Counted from the stretch's first letter, positions 14,817-23,344 are shown. The stretch: 23,799 bases of DNA from Candidatus Gastranaerophilales bacterium (GCA_900752845.1 CAADWU010000009.1:1-23799), one strand, 5' to 3'. Translations and numbers: made by a program. Notes: generated by a model from the letters alone, not told the origin.

Positions 14817-16010
14817 ATGAAAAAGATTTTTTTGTTACTATGCAGTGTAATCCTACTACAAAATGCCTGTCTTGCAAATTCAGGCGTAAGTTTCGTATAT
14901 ATTAACGGCTCAAACAACAATGATGCTAAAATGCGAAACTGGTTTCTTGACGGTGTGCAGAAATTACATCCCGTTATGAAAAAAAAGTTTGAAAAGAACA
15001 GACAAATAAAAAAAGTTTTTACTGATAAAGAACATTACATCATTAATAAAGAACCGGTAATATTTTTCTGGGGCGATAAAAGCCAGAAAGATTTGGAATT
15101 TGTACACAGCCAAATTGACATAACTAAAGCTTTTAGTCCTACGATTGCTTATGAAGTACGCTCTGTTCTTGCTTCATTTTTACACGATGCTATATGGGTG
15201 CAAAAGCAGCATAATATGCTTCCTATTCTTGATGAACTGAATGAAGTTATTAAAACTGAAGCATCCAAAGGTAATAAAACTATTCTCTACGGTTATTCAG
15301 CCGGAAGCTTCATTACTTATGAATATATGTTTAATAAATTGCCTTATATTAATCTGGTAAATCTTTTCAATACTATTAATGTAAGTGATAATATGCGTCA
15401 ATTTGTAAAAGAGCATCCGCTTGATAACACTTGTATATCAGCTTTATCAAAAGCAGAAGTCGGCATTGTTTCTCAAAGCGGTCATCTTGTTTTCAGAAAC
15501 GTTGACGATTCTCTAGAGGAAAGTTATTTAAAACTTAAAGAAGCAACTCAAACAGCCTGTGCACCTGATAATGCTTTAAAAGGAGTTGTAAATTTTGCAA
15601 GTCCGCTTGTTTTGTTTTATTCCGACCTTGCAGACCCTGAGTATGAACTCAATTATTATAACAAATTGATGATGAAATATATAATTGAGAACGGGCTTTT
15701 CTTTATTACGGTTAATTACAGGGAAGACCCTTTAGGATTTCCTTCAACCAGAAATCTTACAATTGAAGAAATGGAAACACTTGCTGACATTGAAATTAAT
15801 AATCCAAAAGGTTTTATATATGACAACTCCAGCGTATGGAGCAAACGGCCTTGTTTCTTTGCTCACACAGCATACTGGAGTACCAAAAGAACTTTTTCAA
15901 ATGCAGTTGTAAAAGCTTTTGCAAACGGTTACCGATTGCAGTATGACAAAGAGTTTCAGGAAAAAGTTTTGAAAAGCAACAGAAAAAAAATTAAATACGA
16001 AATGCTTTAG
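14817..16010 (+). CDS. Exported alpha/beta-hydrolase-like protein
   Basis: A 397-residue protein with a signal peptide (about 1-20, KKIFLLLCSVILLQNACLA). After it comes SFVYINGSNNND, the kind of strand and oxyanion turn that opens alpha/beta hydrolases. GYSAGS at 159-164 is a GxSxG nucleophile elbow with Ser161. A late HTAYW (about 357) is a candidate for the catalytic His. Substrate is unknown; ester, lipid or peptide hydrolysis in the periplasm are all possible. It leads a three-gene run with an unknown protein and NagZ, which might point to the cell envelope, but this is weak evidence. No lipid-anchor cysteine is present at the signal-peptide end in a lipobox context. Confidence 0.72.
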   Translation: MKKIFLLLCSVILLQNACLANSGVSFVYINGSNNNDAKMRNWFLDGVQKLHPVMKKKFEKNRQIKKVFTDKEHYIINKEPVIFFWGDKSQKDLEFVHSQIDITKAFSPTIAYEVRSVLASFLHDAIWVQKQHNMLPILDELNEVIKTEASKGNKTILYGYSAGSFITYEYMFNKLPYINLVNLFNTINVSDNMRQFVKEHPLDNTCISALSKAEVGIVSQSGHLVFRNVDDSLEESYLKLKEATQTACAPDNALKGVVNFASPLVLFYSDLADPEYELNYYNKLMMKYIIENGLFFITVNYREDPLGFPSTRNLTIEEMETLADIEINNPKGFIYDNSSVWSKRPCFFAHTAYWSTKRTFSNAVVKAFANGYRLQYDKEFQEKVLKSNRKKIKYEML

Positions 16011-16041
16011 ATTTAACGAAAATTGACAGAGAGGTAAAAAA

Positions 16042-16626
16042 ATGAACTTTGATGACGGTGTACAATTTGATCCGGGTTTTATACAGCATATTTCGGCATT
16101 TATGCCTAACATTGACTACGTATATGAGACATTAAATCGTTACAGAAATTTTGCACAAAAAAAACAGCAGTTTAAAATGTTTTATCCTAAAATCAAAAGC
16201 CTTCTGGAAAACTATTTAGGGTTTTATCTTGGCTGTATACTTTGGGCTGTTTATATAAAACAGTTTGAAAACAAAGAACTTTTGAACAACATCTGCTTTG
16301 GGGGTGAATATTCAGAAGAAGAAACTCTCTCAGAAGTCGACTTTATAACAAACTACATTGAACAGCTAAAAAAAGATGTAAAATATTACACAGGACAAAA
16401 TTTCTCATTTGATACAACCAGCATTAATATTTTGGCTGCTTACAGAGAATTTTTAAAAGAAAATAAAGGATTTGTTGAAACAAAAACAACATCCGACATT
16501 GTTATTCCGAAATCTTTTAAAACTCCTGACCAAAAAGGTTTAGATGAAATACTGAACAAAATTGAAGAAGTTATTAATAACGGCAGATTAAAAGATTTAT
16601 ATTCGCTTGCAGAAAAGGTTTTGTAA
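16042..16626 (+). CDS. Unknown protein between hydrolase and nagZ
   Basis: A 194-residue soluble protein without a signal peptide, rich in Lys, Glu and aromatic residues and predicted mostly helical. A middle stretch LGFYLGCILWAVYIK is hydrophobic but short. I do not recognise a family. It starts with GAGAGG ribosome binding site at 16030-16035, 31 bases after the hydrolase-like gene, and its TAA shares one base with the ATG of nagZ (TAATG), implying translational coupling with NagZ. A helper or regulator of NagZ is possible, but nothing in the sequence proves it. Confidence 0.7.
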   Translation: MNFDDGVQFDPGFIQHISAFMPNIDYVYETLNRYRNFAQKKQQFKMFYPKIKSLLENYLGFYLGCILWAVYIKQFENKELLNNICFGGEYSEEETLSEVDFITNYIEQLKKDVKYYTGQNFSFDTTSINILAAYREFLKENKGFVETKTTSDIVIPKSFKTPDQKGLDEILNKIEEVINNGRLKDLYSLAEKVL

Positions 16627-17645
16627 TGGATATCAGAACAAAATTATATCAAATGTTTATTCTCGGAACTGAGGGCGGCGGCTATAATGATGCTTTAAAA
16701 AACGGACTTGGCGGAATAATATTTTTTACAAAAGATATTCAATCGCCTGAACAATTTAGACAACTTATAAATGATATTAAATCAGCATCATTTATTACAC
16801 CTTTTCTATCTATTGATCAGGAAGGCGGCAGAGTAGAACGCACCGAAAATATTCATAACGGCAAAAAATATTTATCTGCAAGATTTGCTTATGAAAAGGG
16901 CGACGAATTTCTTCAAACACAGACAAAAGATATAGCAGACGAACTCAAAAGTTTTGGTATCAATTTAAACTTCGCTCCATGCATAGATGTCAACACTAAC
17001 CCTGATAACCCGATTATCGGCGAACGTGCATTTTCAAATAATGCTGATGAAGTAATTAAATGTGAAAAAATAGTATCGCAAACATATCGGGAAAACGGTA
17101 TAATCCCTTGTGTGAAACATTTCCCCGGACATGGCGATGCAAATGCTGACAGCCACTTAACTCTGCCGGAAATAAATCTGTCATTGGATGAAATGGAGAA
17201 AACACACATAAAACCGTTTGCTTATGCTGCAAGAAATATTGAAATGGTTATGGTAGCTCATCTGCATTGCACTTGCTTTGAAAAAGATATAATTCCGACA
17301 TCTCTGAGCAAAAATGCAATCTCATACCTTCGCAACAATCTAGGATTTAAAGGGGTTACAATTTCTGATGATATGATTATGGCGGGTGCTACGCACGTAG
17401 CCATGCGGAACAATCTCTGTCAAAACTTAGAAAGTGACAGCAAGAGTTCTACTCTTGCAATTGAAGCTTGCGAAATGGGAATAAGAGCAGGTCTTAATAT
17501 GTTTATATACAGAAATTCAAATCCCGAAACTATACATATCATTGAAACTGTAGCTGAAAAAGCACAGGCAGATACTGAACTGAAAAACAACATCGAAAAA
17601 TCTTATGAAAAAATAATTGCACTGAAAGAAAATTTTTCTTTGTAA
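16626..17645 (+). CDS. nagZ: Beta-N-acetylhexosaminidase, GH3 family
   Basis: A 339-residue single-domain GH3 enzyme of the length typical for NagZ. It shows SIDQEGGRV (62-70), KHFPGHGD (164-171) with the Asp175/His177 pair of the DSH loop that acts as general acid, and the nucleophile block TISDD (Asp248). There is no signal peptide, so it acts in the cytoplasm, removing N-acetylglucosamine from anhydromuropeptides during cell-wall recycling. It is coupled to the preceding unknown gene by a one-base overlap. Its stop codon directly abuts the stop codon of the convergent ACT-domain gene, leaving no room for a separate terminator. Confidence 0.93.
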   Translation: MDIRTKLYQMFILGTEGGGYNDALKNGLGGIIFFTKDIQSPEQFRQLINDIKSASFITPFLSIDQEGGRVERTENIHNGKKYLSARFAYEKGDEFLQTQTKDIADELKSFGINLNFAPCIDVNTNPDNPIIGERAFSNNADEVIKCEKIVSQTYRENGIIPCVKHFPGHGDANADSHLTLPEINLSLDEMEKTHIKPFAYAARNIEMVMVAHLHCTCFEKDIIPTSLSKNAISYLRNNLGFKGVTISDDMIMAGATHVAMRNNLCQNLESDSKSSTLAIEACEMGIRAGLNMFIYRNSNPETIHIIETVAEKAQADTELKNNIEKSYEKIIALKENFSL

Positions 17646-17924
17646 TTAAACATTATGCATTTTATCAAAAATGTCTTTTCTTTGAACCCATATTTCCATA
17701 CCGAGTTCTTCGCCTGTTTTTGTTAAAGCTTCTTTTATTTCTTTAAAAGTGTAGTTTGATTTTTCTATATTTCCAAGCATGAACATTACGAAATGCCCCT
17801 GCATTAAGGTTTGTTTTATATCTTCAATATTCACACCGTATTCAGCCAATACAGATGAAACTTTTGAAACAATTCCGACTTTATCAACGCCTGAAACTGT
17901 TATGATAATTTGTTGATCTGACAT
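17646..17924 (-). CDS. ACT-domain protein (UPF0237-like)
   Basis: A 92-residue protein made of a repeated beta-alpha-beta pattern: IIITVSGVDKVGIVSKVSSVLAEY then INIEDI-like VNIEDIKQTLMQGHFVMFML. This is the ACT ligand-binding fold as in the UPF0237 family of stand-alone ACT proteins, thought to sense small molecules, often amino acids. It begins inside the 3' end of the symporter gene (25-base overlap), with GAGG a few bases before the ATG, so the two are co-expressed. A regulator of, or sensor linked to, alanine/glycine uptake is a reasonable guess. Confidence 0.88.
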   Translation of the reverse strand: MSDQQIIITVSGVDKVGIVSKVSSVLAEYGVNIEDIKQTLMQGHFVMFMLGNIEKSNYTFKEIKEALTKTGEELGMEIWVQRKDIFDKMHNV

Positions 17925-19477
17925 AATACCTCATCTTCCTCTGTTTCTGCTTCAACAGGAACAGGCTTTAACCAGTCACGATTAACCCATTTGCCTAATT
18001 GGTGCGCTTTACAGTATTCAGCTAAATCCTTCTTAATTTCAGGTGCTAAAATGTACATTGCGATTATGTTTGGTATTGACATTGCAATCATCATAGCATC
18101 AGTAATATTAATAACTGAAGTTACGTTCAAAACAGAACCGATTACGATAAATGAACAGTAAATAAACTGGAATGTCAGTGTTCTTTTCTTGCCTTCGCCA
18201 AAAAGGAAGTTCCATGATTTTTGACCGTAATAAGCCCAGCTGATAATTGTTGACAATGCATATAAAAGCACGATACCTGCAAGTAAAGTCGGGAAGAAAG
18301 GCATAACTGAAGAGATTGCATCAGAAGTCATTTCAATGCCTGAAGTTTGACCTGCATGAGTTTTATATACACCTGTAATTACGATTGCAAAAGCTGTCAA
18401 AGTACACATAAATCCTGTTAAGAACGGATCTAATAATGCTACAAAACCTTGTGATAAAGGCTCATCAGTTTTAACAGTTGCATAAACGATAGGAGCAGAG
18501 CCTGTACCTGCTTCGTTAGACTGTACAGAACGTCTTAAGCCCATAATCATTGCAACAAACATACCGCCGTAAATTGACTCGGGTTTGAAAGCTTCTTTTA
18601 CAATAACCCAGGCAGCATGCGGAACCAATTTAATATTACATACAATTACTGCCATTGCAGCAAACAAATATATAAAAATTTTCAACGGAACAATTTTTTC
18701 GGTAACTTTTACGATATTTTTAATACCGCCAATAACAATCAACCCTACAACAAGAGCCATACACAGACCTATAAGCCAGTGTAAACCATGCAAAGGACCG
18801 TTTGCGCCACCGCAAACATTTACAAACTGGTTAGCAGCCTGATTAATTTGTATCATGTTTCCGCCTGTAATACCTCCGCAAATACAAAGGATAGCAAACA
18901 TTACGGATAAAGGCTGTCCAAGCCATCTTAATTTTTTTCTGGTCAGACCATGCGCCATATAATGCATCGGTCCGCCTGATATTGAACCGTCAAGGTTAAA
19001 TCTTCTGTATTTAACGGCAAGAGCCGCTTCAACAAATTTTAATGACATCCCCAGAAGTGCACCTATGATAATCCAAAAAGCAGCACCGGGACCGCCCATA
19101 GAAATTGCAATAGCAACGCCTGCAATACTACCCAAACCGATAGTGCCTGACAATGCTGTCATCAATGCCTGAAACGGAGAAGTTTCACCTGAGCTGTCAT
19201 TAGATTTTTTCGGTCTGAAAACTAAATCTATAGCATGTTTAAATCCCCATACAGCAATCCCTCTTAAATAGAACGTAAAGAATATACCCGCAAATAAAAT
19301 CCAAAAAATGATAACAGGTACTTCTGCACCAAACACGTGAACAGGATGAAAAATAATTTTCGCAATTGCATCCGATACAGGGGCAACATTTTTGTCCATA
19401 AAAGCATCAATGTTGAATGCATTTGCCTGTTGTACGTTAAATAGTAGTGTCAAAAGTACAATTAAAAATTTGTTCAT
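17900..19477 (-). CDS. Alanine/glycine:cation symporter (AGCS family)
   Basis: A 525-residue membrane protein. Residues 1-20 look like a cleavable signal (ending QQANA), followed by a short periplasmic stretch and about ten to eleven membrane segments. The block ALSGTIGLGSIAGVAIAIS (about 108-126) then MGGPGAAFWIIIGALLGMSLKF is the family signature (usual form GTGNIAGVA; here GLGSIAGVA). EAGTGSAPI is also conserved. It imports alanine or glycine with Na+ or H+. The ATG at 19475-19477 has AAAGGA nine bases upstream; an in-frame TTG at 19516 is not supported. A TATAAT at 19537-19542 could give a leader of about 50 bases. It overlaps the ACT-domain gene downstream. Confidence 0.93.
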   Translation of the reverse strand: MNKFLIVLLTLLFNVQQANAFNIDAFMDKNVAPVSDAIAKIIFHPVHVFGAEVPVIIFWILFAGIFFTFYLRGIAVWGFKHAIDLVFRPKKSNDSSGETSPFQALMTALSGTIGLGSIAGVAIAISMGGPGAAFWIIIGALLGMSLKFVEAALAVKYRRFNLDGSISGGPMHYMAHGLTRKKLRWLGQPLSVMFAILCICGGITGGNMIQINQAANQFVNVCGGANGPLHGLHWLIGLCMALVVGLIVIGGIKNIVKVTEKIVPLKIFIYLFAAMAVIVCNIKLVPHAAWVIVKEAFKPESIYGGMFVAMIMGLRRSVQSNEAGTGSAPIVYATVKTDEPLSQGFVALLDPFLTGFMCTLTAFAIVITGVYKTHAGQTSGIEMTSDAISSVMPFFPTLLAGIVLLYALSTIISWAYYGQKSWNFLFGEGKKRTLTFQFIYCSFIVIGSVLNVTSVINITDAMMIAMSIPNIIAMYILAPEIKKDLAEYCKAHQLGKWVNRDWLKPVPVEAETEEDEVLCQINKLS

Positions 19478-19536
19478 TAAAAGTTTTCCTTTCGGGTTAA
19501 TCCTCTGTTGGGGCAAATTAATCGGCTATAACAAAA

Positions 19537-19542
19537 ATTATA
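19537..19542 (-). promoter_or_regulatory. Candidate -10 box upstream of the symporter gene
   Basis: TATAAT on the minus strand, preceded by GTG. It would start transcription near 19530, giving a leader of about 50 bases with a normal ribosome binding site. No good -35 is seen. Confidence 0.35.
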
Positions 19543-19598
19543 CACACCAACTTCATTTTTTAATACTACCAAAAACATGCCTTTATCGTGTCAAATCT

Positions 19599-20666
19599 TT
19601 ACAAAATCTTAAGCAATTGTTGCAAATATTCACTGCAGCAGGTGTTTGAAGTGTACCTTTGAATAGTATGGAAACTATTGTATCGTAATGTTTTCAGGCT
19701 GTCATCATCCATGTCTTTTATATTAAGGAGGATTTTTCTGATTTCTGTTGAAATCGGAAGCGTTAAAAAACCGTTTTCACCGTCTTTAATTATGCCTGAT
19801 ATACCGTCATCTTTTGTACAAACAGTAATACACCCTTGTGACATTGCCTCTAAATAAACCATTCCAAACGTTTCGTTCACACTCGGCAGAATAAAAACAT
19901 CATTTTCACGCATTTTTTCAAGAACTTTTTCTCTTGGAAGCCTGCCTGTGAATTTTACGGATTTATCAATATTTTTAAGCTTTTCAAATTCTTTGCCGTC
20001 TCCGATTACAGTCAGCTCAAAACTTTCCAACCCTTTACAGGCTTCAATTACTTTATCTATATTTTTTCTTTTTTTGAATTGCGCACAGGTCAAAACTTTA
20101 ACAGGATTACGTAAAAGAGCCGAACGTAATTCTGTAATTAAATTTTCATCAATTCCTGACGGAACAGTAAAAGTTTTATCTTTCAAATCAGGCAGCAAAT
20201 TCAGGAGTTTCTGTTCTATAACATAAGAACGGCAGGCAACGCCCTTTGCCTTATATAATGCAGTTTTCAGCCTGTTTTTAAAATAGATTGAATACAAAGG
20301 ATTTGTAAGAACTTCCAAATCTGAATTATGAATTCCTGCAACAAAAGGCAGACCGAGTTTTTCTGCAAATAAAATTCCTGAAGGCATATGTGCAACTACT
20401 ATATCGGGCTTAAAATCATCAAAACTTTTCGGAATTTTTACGTTTACAAAAGGCAGCCAATAATTCACATTATAAACATCTTTGTATTGACCTGTTTTAT
20501 AAAAAGGTTTTCTTCGCAAAAAAGAATTAAAAATAAAATTCGGCTTAATAACATTGACATCGTGCCCTGCTTTTTTAAACCCCTGAACAAAATCATACAA
20601 AGTTCTGGGTGTAGTCTTTTCATCTTCCTTAACAGGATACAAATCGGTTATAAACAGTATTTTCAT
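19599..20666 (-). CDS. Glycosyltransferase family 4
   Basis: A 355-residue GT-B enzyme. The N-terminal domain starts KILFITDLYPVKEDEKTTPRT and has the GIHNSDLEVL region. The C-terminal domain starts near VKVLTCAQFKKRKNIDKVI and carries NETFGMVYLEAMSQG, with Glu265 and Glu273 forming the EX7E motif of the GT4 family. It transfers a sugar from a nucleotide-sugar donor with retention, probably to a cell-surface glycan or lipid. Acceptor and donor cannot be told from sequence. The gene stands alone, upstream of the symporter on the same strand, and seems to be leaderless: a TGCTATAAT box ends six bases before its ATG. Confidence 0.9.
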   Translation of the reverse strand: MKILFITDLYPVKEDEKTTPRTLYDFVQGFKKAGHDVNVIKPNFIFNSFLRRKPFYKTGQYKDVYNVNYWLPFVNVKIPKSFDDFKPDIVVAHMPSGILFAEKLGLPFVAGIHNSDLEVLTNPLYSIYFKNRLKTALYKAKGVACRSYVIEQKLLNLLPDLKDKTFTVPSGIDENLITELRSALLRNPVKVLTCAQFKKRKNIDKVIEACKGLESFELTVIGDGKEFEKLKNIDKSVKFTGRLPREKVLEKMRENDVFILPSVNETFGMVYLEAMSQGCITVCTKDDGISGIIKDGENGFLTLPISTEIRKILLNIKDMDDDSLKTLRYNSFHTIQRYTSNTCCSEYLQQLLKIL

Positions 20667-20672
20667 ACAAGG

Positions 20673-20681
20673 ATTATAGCA
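20673..20681 (-). promoter_or_regulatory. Extended -10 promoter of leaderless glycosyltransferase gene
   Basis: On the minus strand TGCTATAAT, then CCTTGT, then ATG. The perfect extended -10 with a six-base gap and no ribosome binding site is one of the clearest cases in the window. Confidence 0.6.
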
Positions 20682-20722
20682 TAAATTTGCATATGTAAAT
20701 TGTTTCCTTTTTTATAATTTCA

Positions 20723-20766
20723 ATGATATAATATTTTAAGGAATAGCAGTATGGTATAAAATTATG
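20723..20766 (+). promoter_or_regulatory. Promoter region of the GH57 gene
   Basis: Two candidate boxes. TGATATAAT at about 20724-20732 would give a leader of about 25 bases. TGGTATAAA with the -10 at 20755-20760 lies six bases before the ATG at 20767 and would make the mRNA leaderless. An AAGGAA at about 20738-20743 is too far from the ATG to act as its ribosome site. Confidence 0.45.
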
Positions 20767-22995
20767 ATGAGCCAAACCAAAAAACTTTCCATAGCATTCT
20801 ACTGGCACATGCATCAGCCTGTTTATCAATTAACACCTACAGGTGATTATTTAATGCCATGGGTTAGATTGCATGCAGTAAAAGATTATCTTGATATGGT
20901 TTTAATTTTGGAAAAATTTCCTAAAATTAAACTTAATTTTAATCTTGTTCCAGTATTGCTTGACTCGTTAATTGATTACGGCGAAAACGATTTACATGAT
21001 ATCCATTCAAGGTTAACCGTTACAGACGTCGAAGACTTAACTGCTGACGATAAAGAATTTATTATAAACAATTTTTTTGATGCCAATTTTCATTCCATGA
21101 TACTTCCGTCTGATGAGTATAACAGACTTTATCAAAAATATCAGCTTAATCAGGAAAATGACATTAATATGTTTTCAAATCAGGAATATTCAGACCTTAT
21201 GGCTTTGTTTAACCTTGCCTGGTTTGATCCGATTTACAAAAACATGTATCCTGAACTTAAAAAACTTATCAAAAAAGGAAAAGGGTACACAACAGAAGAC
21301 AGAATTAAAATTATTGATATTCAAAGAGATATAATAAAAAAAATTATTCCCACATATAAAAAATTTTCTGATGAAGGTAAAATTGAAATTACCACAAGTC
21401 CTTATTACCACCCGATTTTGCCTATCTTGCTTGACATCAAAGGGATTAAAAAATCATCTGAAACAGATTTACCGTCAAACTTAAAAATGGAACTGGATGC
21501 AAAAATGCAGACAGAAATGGCTCTTGACAGAATGGAAGACATTTTCGGCAAACGTCCGAGAGGCATTTGGCCTTCCGAACACTGCATTAACAGTAAAGAG
21601 CTTAACCTTTTCAAAGAGCTTGGCGTGGATTGGACTATCTCTGATGAAGGCATTTTATCAAATTCGATTAATTTTGAATTTGTAAGAGATTTCAGAGGTT
21701 ACCTTGAAGACCCGTATCATCTTTTAAAATCCTATAAATATAAAGATGACGGAGTTAATATAATTTTCAGGGATTCCGTTATACCAAATCTTATAGGATT
21801 TGAATACCCGAGCCACCCTGCTGAAGGTGCTGCAAACGATTTGTATGACAGGATTAAGGTTGCACAAAGCAAATTGCTTTCTTCACCTGATGAAAACCAT
21901 TTAATCACAATTGCTATGGACGGCGAAAACTGCTGGGAAAATTATACATCCGACGGTTCGACTTTCTTATCTACAATTTATTCGTTAATTGAAAATGATC
22001 CGAGCTTGGAAACCGTTCTTATAAGCGATTACCTTGACAAAGATACACAAAAACCATTGAACAAAATAAGTTCCGGCTCGTGGGTGAACAGAAACTTTAA
22101 ACTGTGGATTGATGAACCTTTGAAAAACCTTGCTTGGACATATTTAAAACAGGTTCGTGATGATTTTTCAAATTATGTTAAGCAAAACCCGCTTAACCCT
22201 AATATTGAAGCAGCAAGACGTGAGCTTTTTATATGCGAAGGCAGCGATTGGTTCTGGTGGTATGGCGAGCCTAATGATTCAGGGCGTGACAATATATTCG
22301 ATTATATTTTCAGAGAACACCTGAAAAACATATATTTGTATTTGGGTCTGGAAGTTCCTCAGTACCTTGATACACCGCTTTTGTCGGCAATTACAAAGCC
22401 TTCAAGATATCCTAAAGGTGAATTTACACCTGTTATGGACGGAAAAGAAAAAGACGATGACAACTGGTTAAATGCAGGCTGCATTAAAATTCCTGACGGT
22501 CCTGTGTTAAAAGAAGATAAATTTTATGACAAAATCTGCTTTGGTTATGACAAGGATAACTTGTATCTAAGGTTTTACATAAATGAATACCTTAAAGATA
22601 CTCCTTCTATGTCAAAAAGAGTTAACCAGATGTATGTTTATATGAGAAATCAAAGCCGTAAGCAGTCGCTTTCTCCTATAAGAATTATTCAGAAAACAGA
22701 AAGCCTTTTGCCGATTTCTAAAGAAAAATTCCACAACGAAATGCAGATTTCAATTTACGACGGGGAGATTAATCTCGTCAGACTTGTAAAAGCAATTCCT
22801 AACAACTTATGGGCAATAACTTCATCAAAGGACATAAAAGCGGTGTATGACAAAGTTGTAGACATCAGTATTCCGTTTGAAAGTTTAGGTGTAGGACAGG
22901 GTGAAATTTTAGAATTTTTGTTTATCAATGCAAATTATGGAGTAAAAGATTTTTATATACCTAACGATATGTTATTAACTATAAAACGTGTGTAA
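20767..22995 (+). CDS. GH57 glycoside hydrolase with C-terminal binding-type domain
   Basis: A 742-residue protein. Residues 1-540 are a GH57 barrel: WHMHQP near the N-terminus, GIWPSEHC (nucleophile Glu271), AMDGENCW (acid Asp385), SGSWVNRNFKLWID and SDWFWWYGE. The last block is typical of the amylopullulanase/alpha-amylase branch. Residues about 545-742 form a separate beta-rich domain (FTPVMDGKEKDDDNWLNAG, then ICFGYDKDNLYLRFYI) like the DOMON/CBM9-type binding modules seen behind such barrels. There is no signal peptide, so it should act on storage alpha-glucan (glycogen) inside the cell. Two ATGs occur in tandem (20764 and 20767); the second is chosen because it lies six bases after a -10 box. 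Confidence 0.9.
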   Translation: MSQTKKLSIAFYWHMHQPVYQLTPTGDYLMPWVRLHAVKDYLDMVLILEKFPKIKLNFNLVPVLLDSLIDYGENDLHDIHSRLTVTDVEDLTADDKEFIINNFFDANFHSMILPSDEYNRLYQKYQLNQENDINMFSNQEYSDLMALFNLAWFDPIYKNMYPELKKLIKKGKGYTTEDRIKIIDIQRDIIKKIIPTYKKFSDEGKIEITTSPYYHPILPILLDIKGIKKSSETDLPSNLKMELDAKMQTEMALDRMEDIFGKRPRGIWPSEHCINSKELNLFKELGVDWTISDEGILSNSINFEFVRDFRGYLEDPYHLLKSYKYKDDGVNIIFRDSVIPNLIGFEYPSHPAEGAANDLYDRIKVAQSKLLSSPDENHLITIAMDGENCWENYTSDGSTFLSTIYSLIENDPSLETVLISDYLDKDTQKPLNKISSGSWVNRNFKLWIDEPLKNLAWTYLKQVRDDFSNYVKQNPLNPNIEAARRELFICEGSDWFWWYGEPNDSGRDNIFDYIFREHLKNIYLYLGLEVPQYLDTPLLSAITKPSRYPKGEFTPVMDGKEKDDDNWLNAGCIKIPDGPVLKEDKFYDKICFGYDKDNLYLRFYINEYLKDTPSMSKRVNQMYVYMRNQSRKQSLSPIRIIQKTESLLPISKEKFHNEMQISIYDGEINLVRLVKAIPNNLWAITSSKDIKAVYDKVVDISIPFESLGVGQGEILEFLFINANYGVKDFYIPNDMLLTIKRV

Positions 22996-23075
22996 CAAAT
23001 TCTTAATAAAAACAGTTAAAACCTAAAGTTTTTTTCATGTTTGACGTTAAGAATAATAAGCAAAGGAATATATGT

Positions 23076-23246
23076 ATGGTTGAATTTAATAGTGAATTAC
23101 CAAAAGGACGTCCGCAACTGGATCCTGACTATTGGACAAAACTAAAAAATGCAGAAAATCAAAATCCTAATGCAATTTTCGATGTTAATACAAATTTTGC
23201 CTTGAAAGACTTATCAGATATATCAGTTTTCAAAGGCAAAAAATAA
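23076..23246 (+). CDS. Unknown 56-residue protein
   Basis: A short, polar, soluble protein: starts MVEFNSELPKGRPQLDPDYW and ends VFKGKK, with no cysteine, signal peptide or membrane segment. AAAGGA at 23062-23067 lies eight bases before this ATG, which favours it over an in-frame ATG at 23037 with no ribosome site. It is followed by a strong bidirectional terminator. I recognise no family. Its codon use resembles its neighbours and the ribosome site is good, so it is probably expressed. Confidence 0.6.
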   Translation: MVEFNSELPKGRPQLDPDYWTKLKNAENQNPNAIFDVNTNFALKDLSDISVFKGKK

Positions 23247-23295
23247 AATAATTATTTTCCTCACTTTTTTCTCGTGTAAAATTAAAAAACAATAT

Positions 23296-23327
23296 AAAAA
23301 AGAACCTCATTTCTAAGGTTCTTTTTT
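23296..23327. terminator. Bidirectional rho-independent terminator
   Basis: AGAACCT (23301-23307) pairs with AGGTTCT (23316-23322), flanked by a run of A on the left and a run of T on the right. It separates the short unknown gene (+) from the TM2 gene (-). Confidence 0.88.
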
Positions 23328-23344
23328 ATTTGCAAATAATTAAA

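Noticed and set aside
18585..18842. Open frame on the + strand inside the symporter gene
   Set aside because: Antisense shadow of a well-supported AGCS gene; no ribosome site and no recognisable protein features.
19478..19516. TTG start for the symporter giving 13 extra residues
   Set aside because: The extension would precede a clear signal-type N-terminus and lacks a ribosome site, while the ATG at 19477 has AAAGGA.
19478..19536. Riboswitch in the leader of the symporter gene
   Set aside because: The predicted leader is only about 50 bases and shows no strong stem or terminator; too short for a glycine riboswitch.
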